Made by a program: the position numbers and the translations under genes
Source of the DNA: Streptomyces sp. NBC_00490
Lineage (GTDB): Bacteria; Actinomycetota; Actinomycetes; Streptomycetales; Streptomycetaceae
Direction: 5' to 3'
Assembly: GCF_036013645.1 (NCBI RefSeq)
Contig: NZ_CP107869.1
Location: forward strand, 3,410,001-3,474,000
Length of the DNA: 64,000 nucleotides
The notes under the pieces: generated by a model
What the model was told of the DNA's origin: nothing
Seen by the model: the letters and a program-made list of their open reading frames with translations, nothing else
Databases searched by the model: none
In this document: piece after piece, positions 1 to 8,415 of the stretch
How the letters are laid out: every line of letters begins with the position of its first letter
How positions within the stretch are numbered: position 1 is the first letter of the stretch

Positions 1-11
1 GCACCGTCATG

Positions 12-683
12 TCACCGGGGCGTCAGCCGCTTGTCCGACCAGCCCCAGAGCAGCTCGACCCATACGTTCGGGACGGACAGCTTGTCGGCGCGGGTGAGTC
101 CTTCCGTGCGGTACGCCTTCAGGACGTCGTACGTCGCGTCGAGGCAGTCCCGGGAGGTGAGGTCACCGGTCTTCGGGTCGAACCCGACGAGGAAGCCGCG
201 GGACTCGACGGTGCGGATCATCGCGCGGGCGGCGTTCACGTCGTGCGTCGAGGAGTCGGTGCAGCGGTAACGGCTGTACGGGTGCTCGGAGTTGCCGGGG
301 TAGTGAGAGTCGCGGGACATCTCGCGAAGCATGCGGTCGTACGAGCCCTCGGCGTGCCAGGCGCCGATGTCGCCGCCCGGCGGGGTGTAGAGGCCGGCGC
401 TCGGGTTCTCGACGGCGCCGTAGACCCAGCGGTTGGTGCCCGCGACGCGGAAGCCCCAGCCGACGTGCCCGAACTTCTGGGCGCCGTCGGGCTTGACGAA
501 GACGCAGGCGCCGCCGGAGGTGCTTGCGCCCGCCGTACCGGTGACCGCTGCCGAGCTCTCGGGCTTCGCCGCCGCCCGCGTGGCCGTGGACGTCTGCCGG
601 CAGCCCGTCACGCCCAGGACCATGCCGATCACGGCCGCCGCGGCCGTCCAGCGAAGTGCTCCGCGTCGTCCTTGGTTGTTCAT
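12..683 (-). CDS. Secreted lipoprotein, possible permuted papain-like (NlpC/P60-type) fold
   Basis: This is a 223-residue protein. Its N-terminus is a lipoprotein signal: an Arg-rich start, a hydrophobic stretch at residues 12-27 and a VTGC lipobox with Cys28, so it should be anchored outside the membrane. A Thr/Ala/Ser-rich linker follows to about residue 58. The globular part contains FGHVGWGF (His73) and later SRDCLDATYDVLKAY (Cys180). A histidine first and a cysteine later is the order seen in permuted NlpC/P60 and LRAT-like enzymes, but this assignment is only inference. I chose the Met at 683 because the 21 upstream codons would place charged residues before the signal. Otherwise it is a conserved lipoprotein of unknown role. 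Confidence 0.75.
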   Translation of the reverse strand: MNNQGRRGALRWTAAAAVIGMVLGVTGCRQTSTATRAAAKPESSAAVTGTAGASTSGGACVFVKPDGAQKFGHVGWGFRVAGTNRWVYGAVENPSAGLYTPPGGDIGAWHAEGSYDRMLREMSRDSHYPGNSEHPYSRYRCTDSSTHDVNAARAMIRTVESRGFLVGFDPKTGDLTSRDCLDATYDVLKAYRTEGLTRADKLSVPNVWVELLWGWSDKRLTPR

Positions 684-969
684 GCCATCCCCCGATGGTT
701 GGTGCCAGGGGGCGCCCCTCGCGGCCACTCCCCTGCCGAACGCCACGGGGAGCGGGCTCCCGGGGTTCCCGCGGTGACACGGCGGTGACCGCTCCGGGCC
801 GGACCCGGTACGGGTCTTTACAGGGGGAGCCGCCCTGTGGAGCGTGTAAGTCTCGTCTCACCTGCATGAAAGCGCCCCCGTGCGCCCCTCGGGAAAGCGC
901 GTGCGGCCTTATTGTCTAAACGTCAAACGCCCCCGGGGCCGATGGGCGGCCCCTCCCTAAGGAGCACTC

Positions 970-1602
970 ATGACCGCGCCCGTCGTCCACTCGCTGCGCG
1001 AACAGATCCGCGAGCACATCGTGGAAGGGATCGTCAGCGGTCGCTGGAAGCCGGGCGAGCGGATCGTGGAGCGACGGATCGCCACCGAGCTGGAGGTCAG
1101 TCAGACCCCCGTCCGGGAGGCGCTGCGCGAGCTGGAGTCGCTGCGGCTGATCGAGTCGGCGCCCAACAAGGGCGTGCGGGTGCGGAACCTGACGGCGGCC
1201 GACCTGGAGGAGAGCTACCCGGTCCGGGCCGGTCTGGAGGCGATCGCGGCGGAGCTGGCGGCGGAGCGACTGGCGCAGGACTGCTCGGCGCTGGAGCCGC
1301 ATGTCGCCGCGCTCTACGAGGCCGACCGCGCGTCCGACGGGACGGGACAGGTGCGGCACACGGTGGGCTTCCACCGGGAGATGGTCCGCGCGGCCGGCAA
1401 CTCCGTCCTCCTGCATACCTGGGAGGGGCTCGGCATCGAGGTCTTCACGGCCCTGTCGATCCGCTGGCTGGGCACGGTCCAGCAGTCGTACGCGGAGGAG
1501 CACGAGGAGCTCGTGCAGGCGTTCCGGCGCCAGGATCCGCGGATCGCGGAGCTGGTGAAGGCGCATGTGCTGGGCTGTGCGCCGCGGCACGAAGCCGACT
1601 AG
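970..1602 (+). CDS. GntR family regulator, FCD (FadR) subfamily
   Basis: This 210-residue DNA-binding regulator has an N-terminal winged helix (about residues 5-70, with RIVERRIATELEVSQTPVRE as the recognition region). A helical FCD effector domain follows (about 80-205), starting RAGLEAIAAELAAERLA. FCD domains usually bind a carboxylic acid through metal-held histidines. The start is fixed by AAGGAG five bases before ATG. The next gene, on the same strand 314 bp downstream, is aceE, so control of pyruvate dehydrogenase is plausible, and a 17-bp palindrome lies between the two. The ligand cannot be read from the sequence. Confidence 0.88.
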   Translation: MTAPVVHSLREQIREHIVEGIVSGRWKPGERIVERRIATELEVSQTPVREALRELESLRLIESAPNKGVRVRNLTAADLEESYPVRAGLEAIAAELAAERLAQDCSALEPHVAALYEADRASDGTGQVRHTVGFHREMVRAAGNSVLLHTWEGLGIEVFTALSIRWLGTVQQSYAEEHEELVQAFRRQDPRIAELVKAHVLGCAPRHEAD

Positions 1603-1759
1603 CCGGCCCGGGCCCGCACCCCTGGCCAACCGAGCAGGCCCTCGCTCAAACGCACTCTCACCTGCAAGAACACCGGCGCGACAACGTCACCCCGTGCCAC
1701 CGCCGGAGGCACCCCGTGCCTACTTTCTCGTAATCGAGAGGTTTTGCCCTTCAACCCTT

Positions 1760-1776
1760 TGATCGATCATCGATCA
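1760..1776. promoter_or_regulatory. 17-bp perfect palindrome upstream of aceE, candidate GntR operator
   Basis: TGATCGAT-C-ATCGATCA is a perfect 8-bp inverted repeat around one base. It lies about 140 bp before the aceE start and about 160 bp after the GntR gene. The 314-bp gap 1603-1916 holds this site and nothing else I can support as a gene. Its size and symmetry fit a dimeric GntR-type operator. Assignment to the neighbouring regulator is inference. Confidence 0.5.
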
Positions 1777-1916
1777 GGGAGTTACAGTCGCCGACGGGCC
1801 TCTACCGAGGCTGACGGCCTCTCCATCGAGGCTTGAGCCCTGTCCTGCCAAAGACCTAGGGCAACCCCGAACCCTTGCCGATGAGGGAACCCCCTTCGAC
1901 TGAGGAAGGCGGCGAC

Positions 1917-4622
1917 ATGACCGACCCCTACGCCATCCAGCCGAGCGAGCTCGACCAGCTCCCGGACCGTGACCCCGAGGAGACCGCCGAATGGCAGGCC
2001 TCACTGGACGCGGTCGCCAAGGCTGCCGGCCCGCACCGTGCCGCGTACCTGATGCGCCGCACGCTGGAGCGCGCGGAGGGCAACGGCATCGCGCTGCCCA
2101 AGCTGCTCGAGACGGACTACGTCAACACCATCCCCACCTCCGCCGAGCCGTCCGCGCCCGGTGACGAGGAGATGGAGCGGAAGATCACCGCGTGGAACCG
2201 CTGGAACGCGGCCGCGATGGTCACCCGCGGCTCCCAATACGGCGTCGGCGGCCACATCGCCACCTTCGCCTCCGCGGCCTGGCTCTACGAGACCGGCTTC
2301 AACCACTTCTTCAAGGGCAAGGAAGCCGACGGTTCCGGCGACCAGCTCTACATCCAGGGCCACGCTTCCCCCGGCATCTACGCCCGCGCCTTCCTCGACG
2401 GCCGGCTCGACGAGCGGCAGCTCGACAACTTCCGCCGCGAGTCGGGGGGCAACGGTCTGCCGTCCTACCCGCACCCGCGCCGGCTGCCCTGGCTGTGGGA
2501 GTTCCCGACCGTCTCCATGGGTCTGGGCCCGCTCTCCGCGATCTACCAGGCGCGCTTCAACCGCTATCTGACCGCCCGCGGCATCAAGGACGTCTCGGAC
2601 TCCCACGTCTGGGCCTTCCTCGGCGACGGCGAGATGGACGAGCCCGAGTCGACGGCGGCACTCGCCCTGGCTTCGCGTGAGGGTCTCGACAACCTCACCT
2701 TCGTCATCAACTGCAACCTCCAGCGCCTCGACGGCCCGGTCCGCGCGAACTTCAAGATCGTGCAGGAGCTGGAGGCCCAGTTCCGCGGCGCCGGCTGGAA
2801 CGTCATCAAGACGCTGTGGGGCACGGCCTGGGACGAGCTGTTCCAGCTCGACACCACGGGTGCGCTCGTACGACGGCTCCGCGAGGTACCGGACGCGCAG
2901 GTCCAGACGTACCAGACCCGTGGCGCCGCCTACATCCGCGAGGACTTCTTCGGCAAGGACCCGGCGCTCGCCGAGATGGCGAAGCTGCTGAGCGACGACA
3001 AGATCCTCGAGTGTTTCCACCTCTCCCGCGGTGGCCACGAGGCACGCAAGGTCTACGCCGCCTACAAGGCCGCCGTCGAGTTCAAGGGTGCCCCGACGGT
3101 CATCCTGGCCCAGACGGTCAAGGGCCACACCCTCGGCGAGGGCTTCGCGTCGAAGAACGCCAACCACCAGATGAAGAAGCTCTCGGTGGACGAGTTCAAG
3201 ACCATGCGTGACCTGCTGGAACTGCCCATCAAGGACAGCGACTTCGTCGACGGGGTCGTGCCCTACGGCCACCCCGGCGCCGACTCCCCCGAGGTCCGCT
3301 ACCTCCAGGAGCGCCGCGCCGCCCTCGGCGGCCCCGCCCCGGCCCGCCGTACGCACGCGCTCGCCCCGCTGCCCGCCCCCGCCGAGAAGGCCTTCGCCTC
3401 CTTCGACAAGGGCTCCGGCTCCCAGAACGTGGCCACCACCATGGCCTTCGTCCGTCTGATCAAGGACCTGGTCCGCGACAAGGAGACGGGCAGGCGCTGG
3501 GTGCCGATCGTCCCCGACGAGGCGCGCACCTTCGGCATGGAGAGCCTCTTCCCGTCCCTGGGCATCTACTCCCCCAAGGGCCAGACGTACGAGCCGGTCG
3601 ACCGTGACCAGCTGATGTACTACAAGGAGGCCAAGAACGGCCAGATCCTCAACGAGGGGATCACCGAGGCCGGTTCGATGGCCGACTTCATCGCCGCGTC
3701 CACCGCGTACTCCACGCACGGCGAAGCGATGATCCCGTTCTACATCTTCTACTCGATGTTCGGCTGGCAGCGCACGGCCGACCAGATGTGGCAGCTCGGC
3801 GACCAGCTGGGCCGCGGCTTCCTGGTGGGCGCGACGGCGGGCCGTACGACGCTGACGGGCGAGGGCCTGCAGCACGCGGACGGTCACTCGCCGGTGATCG
3901 CGGCGACGAACCCGGCGTCCCTGACGTACGACCCGGCGTTCGCGTACGAGGTCGCGGCGATCGTCAAGGACGGTCTGCGCCGGATGTACGGCGAGGCGGC
4001 CCCGGGCGAGGACCCGAACGTCTTCTACTACCTCACGGTCTACAACGAGCCCATGCCCCAGCCGGCCAAGCCGTCCGGACCCGGCGTCGACGAGGGCATC
4101 GTCAAGGGCCTGTACCGCTTCAACACGGCGGAGTCGGCGGGCCTGGACGCGGCCGCGGCGAACGCCCCGCGCATCCAGCTGCTGAGCTCCGGCACGGCGA
4201 TCCACTGGGCCCTCAAGGCGCAGCGGCTGCTGGCCGAGGAGTGGGGTGTGGCCGCCGACGTGTGGTCCGCGACCTCCTGGACCGAGCTGCGCCGCGACGC
4301 GCTGGAGGCCGACGCGGCCCTCCTGCGCGGCGAGGAGCGGGTGCCGTACCTCCGTCAGGCGCTGCACGGCGCCGAGGGCCCGGTGCTGGCGGTCTCCGAC
4401 TACATGCGCCAGGTCCCGGACCAGATCGCGCAGTGGGTCGAGCAGGACTACTCGTCGCTCGGTGCCGACGGCTTCGGCCTCTCGGACACCCGCGAGGGGG
4501 CCCGCCGCCACTTCGGCGTCGACGCCGAGTCCATCGTGGTCGCGGCCCTGGCCCAGCTCGCCCGGCGCGGCGAGGTCAAGGCGACGGCGGTGAAGGAAGC
4601 GCGCGAGAAGTACGGCCTGTAG
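1917..4622 (+). CDS. aceE: Pyruvate dehydrogenase E1 component, homodimeric type
   Basis: This 901-residue protein is the thiamine-diphosphate-dependent E1 subunit, which decarboxylates pyruvate and transfers the acetyl group to the lipoyl arm of E2. Length and architecture match the single-chain (E. coli-like) E1. The ThDP-binding motif starts at about residue 236 with GDGEMDEPES and ends near VINCN. The C-terminal transketolase-like half includes the AGRTTLTGEGLQHADGHS loop. The ATG at 1917 is preceded by GAGGAAGG. An in-frame ATG 42 bp upstream lacks a comparable site. No E2 or E3 gene is adjacent, so the partners must lie elsewhere. lipB and lipA, which supply E2 lipoylation, lie 12 kb downstream. 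A strong hairpin follows the stop codon. Confidence 0.96.
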   Translation: MTDPYAIQPSELDQLPDRDPEETAEWQASLDAVAKAAGPHRAAYLMRRTLERAEGNGIALPKLLETDYVNTIPTSAEPSAPGDEEMERKITAWNRWNAAAMVTRGSQYGVGGHIATFASAAWLYETGFNHFFKGKEADGSGDQLYIQGHASPGIYARAFLDGRLDERQLDNFRRESGGNGLPSYPHPRRLPWLWEFPTVSMGLGPLSAIYQARFNRYLTARGIKDVSDSHVWAFLGDGEMDEPESTAALALASREGLDNLTFVINCNLQRLDGPVRANFKIVQELEAQFRGAGWNVIKTLWGTAWDELFQLDTTGALVRRLREVPDAQVQTYQTRGAAYIREDFFGKDPALAEMAKLLSDDKILECFHLSRGGHEARKVYAAYKAAVEFKGAPTVILAQTVKGHTLGEGFASKNANHQMKKLSVDEFKTMRDLLELPIKDSDFVDGVVPYGHPGADSPEVRYLQERRAALGGPAPARRTHALAPLPAPAEKAFASFDKGSGSQNVATTMAFVRLIKDLVRDKETGRRWVPIVPDEARTFGMESLFPSLGIYSPKGQTYEPVDRDQLMYYKEAKNGQILNEGITEAGSMADFIAASTAYSTHGEAMIPFYIFYSMFGWQRTADQMWQLGDQLGRGFLVGATAGRTTLTGEGLQHADGHSPVIAATNPASLTYDPAFAYEVAAIVKDGLRRMYGEAAPGEDPNVFYYLTVYNEPMPQPAKPSGPGVDEGIVKGLYRFNTAESAGLDAAAANAPRIQLLSSGTAIHWALKAQRLLAEEWGVAADVWSATSWTELRRDALEADAALLRGEERVPYLRQALHGAEGPVLAVSDYMRQVPDQIAQWVEQDYSSLGADGFGLSDTREGARRHFGVDAESIVVAALAQLARRGEVKATAVKEAREKYGL

Positions 4623-4644
4623 GTCTGTGACGGTTGTGTGAGGG

Positions 4645-4666
4645 GGCCCCCGCTTCGGCGGGGGCC
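4645..4666 (+). terminator. Rho-independent-type hairpin after aceE
   Basis: GGCCCCCGC and GCGGGGGCC form a 9-bp stem closed by a TTCG tetraloop, 23 bp after the aceE stop and before the next gene. There is no long T-run, as is usual in Streptomyces. Confidence 0.75.
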
Positions 4667-4685
4667 TCGTTGCATCATGGGCTGT

Positions 4686-5663
4686 ATGCGTGCCGCCCGC
4701 CTCATCAAGATGGTCCTGCTCCTCCAGTCCCGGCCCTCGATGACCGCCGCCGAACTGGCGCGGGAACTGGAGGTGTCCGAGCGGACCATCACCCGGGACG
4801 CGCAGGCGCTGTCGGAGGCCGGGGTCCCGGTGTACGCGGACCGGGGACGGGCCGGGGGCTACCGGCTGATCGGCGGGTACCGAACCCGGCTGACCGGGCT
4901 GGCCCGGGGCGAGGCGGAGGCGCTGTTCCTGTCCGGTGTGCCCGGGGCGCTGCGCGAGATGGGCCTGGAGGACGCCGCCTCGGCCGCCCGTCTGAAGGTC
5001 TCCGCCGCGCTGCTCCCCTCGCTCCGGGACGCCTCCAAGACGGCGGCCCAGCGCTTCCACCTGGACGCCCCGAACTGGTGGAGCGAGCCGAAGACGCCCG
5101 AGCTGCTGCCCGCGCTCGCCGACGCGGTGTGGGACGACCGCCGGGTCACCGCCCGCTATCGCAAGGGGGCGCAGGAGGTCGAGCGGGAGCTGGAGCCGTA
5201 CGGGCTCGTGCTGAAGGCGGGGGTCTGGTACCTGTGCGCGCGGATTCCCGACCCCGGCTCCTTCCGGGTGTACCGGATCGACCGGTTCACGACGGTGGAA
5301 CCCTCGACGGACCGCTTCGAACGCGACGAGGAGTTCGATCTCCCCGCCTTCTGGGAGGACCAGGCGGAACGGTTCGCGCGGTCGATCCTGCGGGCCGAGG
5401 TCGTCGTCCGGCTGTCACCGGAGGGGGCGCGCCGGCTGCCGTACGCCCTGGCCGACCGGGTCTCCACCGGTGAGGCGCTGGAGCGGGCGGGGGCGCCTGA
5501 CGCGAACGGCTGGGTGACCGTGACGGTCGCCGTGGAGTCGGAGAAGGTCGCCCGTACGCAGCTGTTGTCGCTGGGCCCCGAGGTGGAGGTGCTGGCTCCG
5601 GAGGGTCTGCGGGCCTGTTTCGCCGAGGACGCGCGCCGTCTGGCCGCCCTGTACGGGACATAA
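4686..5663 (+). CDS. WYL-domain transcriptional regulator (DeoR-type HTH)
   Basis: This 325-residue regulator has an HTH_11 winged helix at its N-terminus (ELARELEVSERTITRDAQAL, about residues 20-40). A WYL ligand-binding domain follows at about 145-215, with the GVWYLCARI signature. The C-terminal extension (WCX region) runs to about 320. WYL proteins sense nucleotides or other small ligands and can repress or activate. The regulated gene is not evident. An alternative ATG three codons upstream (4677) overlaps the aceE terminator trailer, so I prefer 4686. Confidence 0.9.
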   Translation: MRAARLIKMVLLLQSRPSMTAAELARELEVSERTITRDAQALSEAGVPVYADRGRAGGYRLIGGYRTRLTGLARGEAEALFLSGVPGALREMGLEDAASAARLKVSAALLPSLRDASKTAAQRFHLDAPNWWSEPKTPELLPALADAVWDDRRVTARYRKGAQEVERELEPYGLVLKAGVWYLCARIPDPGSFRVYRIDRFTTVEPSTDRFERDEEFDLPAFWEDQAERFARSILRAEVVVRLSPEGARRLPYALADRVSTGEALERAGAPDANGWVTVTVAVESEKVARTQLLSLGPEVEVLAPEGLRACFAEDARRLAALYGT

Positions 5664-5719
5664 CAATCCGCCGCACTCCACGTGCGCCTCACCCGTCCAG
5701 GGCCGATGCTGGACCCGTG

Positions 5720-6238
5720 ATGGACGAGACGGAGTTCTGGGAGCTGGTGGACGCCGCCCGTGAGGCCGCCGAGGGCGACCCCGAGGAGCAGGCGGACCTT
5801 CTCATCGACCGGCTCCTCCAGATGGACCCCGAGATGGTCCTGGACTTCGCCCGTCACTTCGAGGCCCGCTACAACCGCGCGTACACCTGGGACCTGTGGG
5901 GCGCGGCCTGGGTCCTGCTCGACGGGGCCGGCGACGACACCTTCGACTCCTTCCGCTGCTGGCTGATCGGTCAGGGGCGCGAGGTGTACGAGGGTGCCGT
6001 GCACGCGCCCGACTCACTGTCCGACCTCCTGGACGACTTCGACGAGGAGATCGACGGCGACGGGGAGGAGCTGGGGTACGCCGCCGACGAGGCGTACGAA
6101 CAGCTCACCGGCGTCACCGTCCCCGACCTCGGAATCCCGCCCGCGCCGTCGGAGCCGGAGGGGACACCGGTCGACTTCGAGGACGAACGGGTGCTGTCGG
6201 AGCGGTATCCCAAGCTGTGGGAGCGGTTCAGGGGCTGA
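5720..6238 (+). CDS. DUF4240 domain protein
   Basis: This is an acidic cytoplasmic protein of about 172 residues. It has the DUF4240 pattern at its N-terminus (MDETEFWELVDAARE) and the later DSFRCWLIGQGREVYEGA block. It has no signal or membrane segment and its biochemical function is unknown. GTG (5717) and ATG (5720) are adjacent possible starts with only a weak ribosome site. The next gene starts 20 bp after the stop, so the two are probably cotranscribed. Confidence 0.82.
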   Translation: MDETEFWELVDAAREAAEGDPEEQADLLIDRLLQMDPEMVLDFARHFEARYNRAYTWDLWGAAWVLLDGAGDDTFDSFRCWLIGQGREVYEGAVHAPDSLSDLLDDFDEEIDGDGEELGYAADEAYEQLTGVTVPDLGIPPAPSEPEGTPVDFEDERVLSERYPKLWERFRG

Positions 6239-6258
6239 CGTCTACTTCAGGGGGAACC

Positions 6259-6798
6259 ATGGCTCGCATCCCGTACCCGGAACATCCCGCCGACGGCGTC
6301 GGGAAACTTCCCGTGCCGCTCAACGCCTTCCGGATGCTCTCGCACGCCCCGCCGCTCACGGACACGGCGATCGACATGGGCCTGGCGGTCCTGCTCGAGT
6401 CGACGCTGCCCGTCCGGCTGCGCGAACTGGTGATCATGGCGGTGGCCGCCGGCACGGAGTGCGCGTACGAAGCCGCGCAGCACCGGCCGATCGCGCTCAA
6501 CTCGGGCGCTACGGAAGCCCAGTTGACGGCCATCGCCGAACTGCGCCCCAACGGGCCCGAGTTCGACGCGGCGGAGTCGGCCGCGGTCGCGGCGACCTTC
6601 GAACTCGTCTCCCGACACACCCTGTCGGAGGACGGGTTGACCGCTCTGCGCGCCTCCTTCACCGACCGCCAGGTCGTCGAGATCGTCACGACGGTGGGCT
6701 ACTACATCATGCTGGCGGGCCTCATGAACGGCCTCGGCGTGGACGTCGACCCGTCCGGGGAACAGTTCCTCGGCCTGACGGGCGACGGACCCGGGTGA
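6259..6798 (+). CDS. Carboxymuconolactone decarboxylase / AhpD-like family protein
   Basis: This 179-residue all-helical protein carries the AhpD/CMD core VIMAVAAGTECAYEAAQHRPIA (split around residues 56-77). The Glu, the Cys and the His eight residues after that Cys sit at the usual active-site spacing. Only one cysteine of the usual CXXC is present (E-C-A-Y), so a peroxidase-reductase role like AhpD is less likely than a decarboxylase-like or unknown activity. The start follows GGGGGAACC. It lies 20 bp behind the DUF4240 gene. Confidence 0.85.
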   Translation: MARIPYPEHPADGVGKLPVPLNAFRMLSHAPPLTDTAIDMGLAVLLESTLPVRLRELVIMAVAAGTECAYEAAQHRPIALNSGATEAQLTAIAELRPNGPEFDAAESAAVAATFELVSRHTLSEDGLTALRASFTDRQVVEIVTTVGYYIMLAGLMNGLGVDVDPSGEQFLGLTGDGPG

Positions 6799-6801
6799 GG
6801 C

Positions 6802-7014
6802 TCAGACCGCGGTCGCGCGCCTGCGGGTCGTGTCCGTCGGGATGTACGCCTGGGTCTGGTCGGCCTTCAGGACCACGTGGTGCATCGGGGCCGCGTTCGC
6901 CTGGTCGAGGGCGGAGGCCGTGACGGCGGCCGGACCGAGGACGACGGCCACGGCGGCGCAGAGAGCCGCCCAGGGACCGCGGGACATCTTGGTGCCGGCG
7001 TGACTGCTGTTCAT
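6802..7014 (-). CDS. Small secreted peptide precursor
   Basis: This 70-residue protein has a basic N-terminus (MNSSHAGTKMSRG), a hydrophobic stretch WAALCAAVAVVLGPAAVTAS and an AXA-like cleavage region near SALDQANAAPM. About 25 mature residues remain. GGAGGT seven bases before ATG 7014 decides the start over GTG 7023. It is convergent with the preceding gene and stops 3 bp from it. The function is unknown. Confidence 0.7.
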   Translation of the reverse strand: MNSSHAGTKMSRGPWAALCAAVAVVLGPAAVTASALDQANAAPMHHVVLKADQTQAYIPTDTTRRRATAV

Positions 7015-7235
7015 CTTCCCCACCTCCAGTCAGTGCGTGTGCCACGACGGTAGGGCGGCAGTTTCGGGGTGATCCATGAGCCGCCTACGAGGAACCTGTG
7101 AACGGACCGGGCAGCGCCGCGGGCGATCCGGTGACCGACGTCACGGAACACGTCCGGAAGGTTCACCTTTGAACTCTTGACCGGTGCCGTGATCCCCGGC
7201 GTACCGTGGCCGCCCCGAACAGGAGCACCCTGCCC

Positions 7236-8363
7236 ATGACCAGCCCGGACGTGCGGGAGATCTCACGCGAGGAACATCTCGCCCATCTGCGGCTGCATCC
7301 CGACGCGAGCCATCTCCAGATCCCCGAGTGGGGCGACGCGAAGCCGGACTGGCGGGCGGAGAGCGTCGGCTGGTTCGAGAGCGAGGCGCTGGTCGCGGCG
7401 GCGCTGGTGCTGTACCGGCCGCTGCCCGGGACGCGGCGCTTCCTGGCGTACCTCCCCGACGGGCCCGGGATCGACTGGCGGGACCCCCGGCTGGAGCGCT
7501 GGCTGGACCCGCTCGTCGCCCATCTGGAGGCACGCGGGGCGTTCTCGGTACGGATCGGGCCGCCCGTCGTCGTACGGCAGTGGGATCCGGGGACCGTCGC
7601 GACGGGGATCGCCGACCCCGCCGTACGCCGTCTCGACGACCTGTCCGCGGCCGCCATCGACGGGTACGCGCTGGACGCGGCCGAGCGGCTGGGGCGGCTC
7701 GGGTGGCGGCGGTGCGCGGAGGGCGACGGGAACGGTTTCGGGCTCGGTCAGCCGCGTTACGGGTGCCTCGTCCCGCTGGAGGGACGCACGGCGGACGATC
7801 TGCGCGAGGGCCTCGCCCCGCACTGGGAGCAGTCGTTGCGGACGGCCGAGGAGGCGGGGGTCCGGGTCTCCTGGGGCTCCGCGTCGGATCTGCCCGACTT
7901 CCACCGGCTGTATGTCTCGACCGCGGCGCACGACGGCTTCAAGGCCCGGCCGCTGGACTACTTCCGCCGTCTGTGGAAGGCCCTGAACGCCGAGGACGAC
8001 GACCGGGTGCGGCTCTATCTCGCCGAGTACGACGGCATCGTGCTCTCCGCCGCGCTCATGATCAACGTCGGCTCGTGCGCTTGGCACTCCTACGCCGCGT
8101 CCGGGCGCCAGGGGCGTCAGCTGCGGCCCAGCAGCGCCTTGTTGTGGCGGATGATGAACGACGCGCGGTCGGCGGGCTGCGAGACGTACGACCTGCGGTC
8201 CATCACCCCCGCCCTCACCGAGGACCGGCTGCTGGGGCGCCTGCGCTTCAAGACGGGCGCGGGCGGCTACGCCGTGGAGTACCTCGGCGAGTGGGAACGG
8301 CCCGTGGGCAGCCAGGGCAAGGTGCTCCAGCGGGCCCTGCGGGCGTACCTCGGGCGCCGGTGA
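7236..8363 (+). CDS. FemX/FemAB-family aminoacyltransferase (peptidoglycan bridge type)
   Basis: This 375-residue GNAT-fold protein belongs to the Fem family, which uses aminoacyl-tRNA to add amino acids to the stem peptide of lipid II. Visible features are the N-terminal SHLQIPEWGDAKPDW block, the GPPVVVRQWD segment and the C-terminal GCETYDLRSI region with LLGRLRFKTGAGGYAVEYLGEWE. That last region is typical of Fem proteins, where the end of the domain packs on the substrate. AGGAG precedes the ATG at 7236. The next genes (amidase, MarP-like protease) are also envelope genes. Streptomyces have several Fem paralogues, so the exact substrate is open. Confidence 0.88.
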   Translation: MTSPDVREISREEHLAHLRLHPDASHLQIPEWGDAKPDWRAESVGWFESEALVAAALVLYRPLPGTRRFLAYLPDGPGIDWRDPRLERWLDPLVAHLEARGAFSVRIGPPVVVRQWDPGTVATGIADPAVRRLDDLSAAAIDGYALDAAERLGRLGWRRCAEGDGNGFGLGQPRYGCLVPLEGRTADDLREGLAPHWEQSLRTAEEAGVRVSWGSASDLPDFHRLYVSTAAHDGFKARPLDYFRRLWKALNAEDDDRVRLYLAEYDGIVLSAALMINVGSCAWHSYAASGRQGRQLRPSSALLWRMMNDARSAGCETYDLRSITPALTEDRLLGRLRFKTGAGGYAVEYLGEWERPVGSQGKVLQRALRAYLGRR

Positions 8364-8415
8364 GCCGGTCGGCGACGACGGACGCTCGCGGTGTTCCCGG
8401 CGTGGGCCGGGGCGG

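Noticed and set aside
1714..1734. Tiny leader-like frame after GGAGG upstream of aceE (five codons)
   Set aside because: It is too short, with no stalling codons and no attenuator hairpin before aceE.
2001..5060. 1,019-codon minus-strand open frame opposite aceE
   Set aside because: Its translation has no domain and reads as the antisense of a strongly conserved gene. Such shadows are usual at this GC content.
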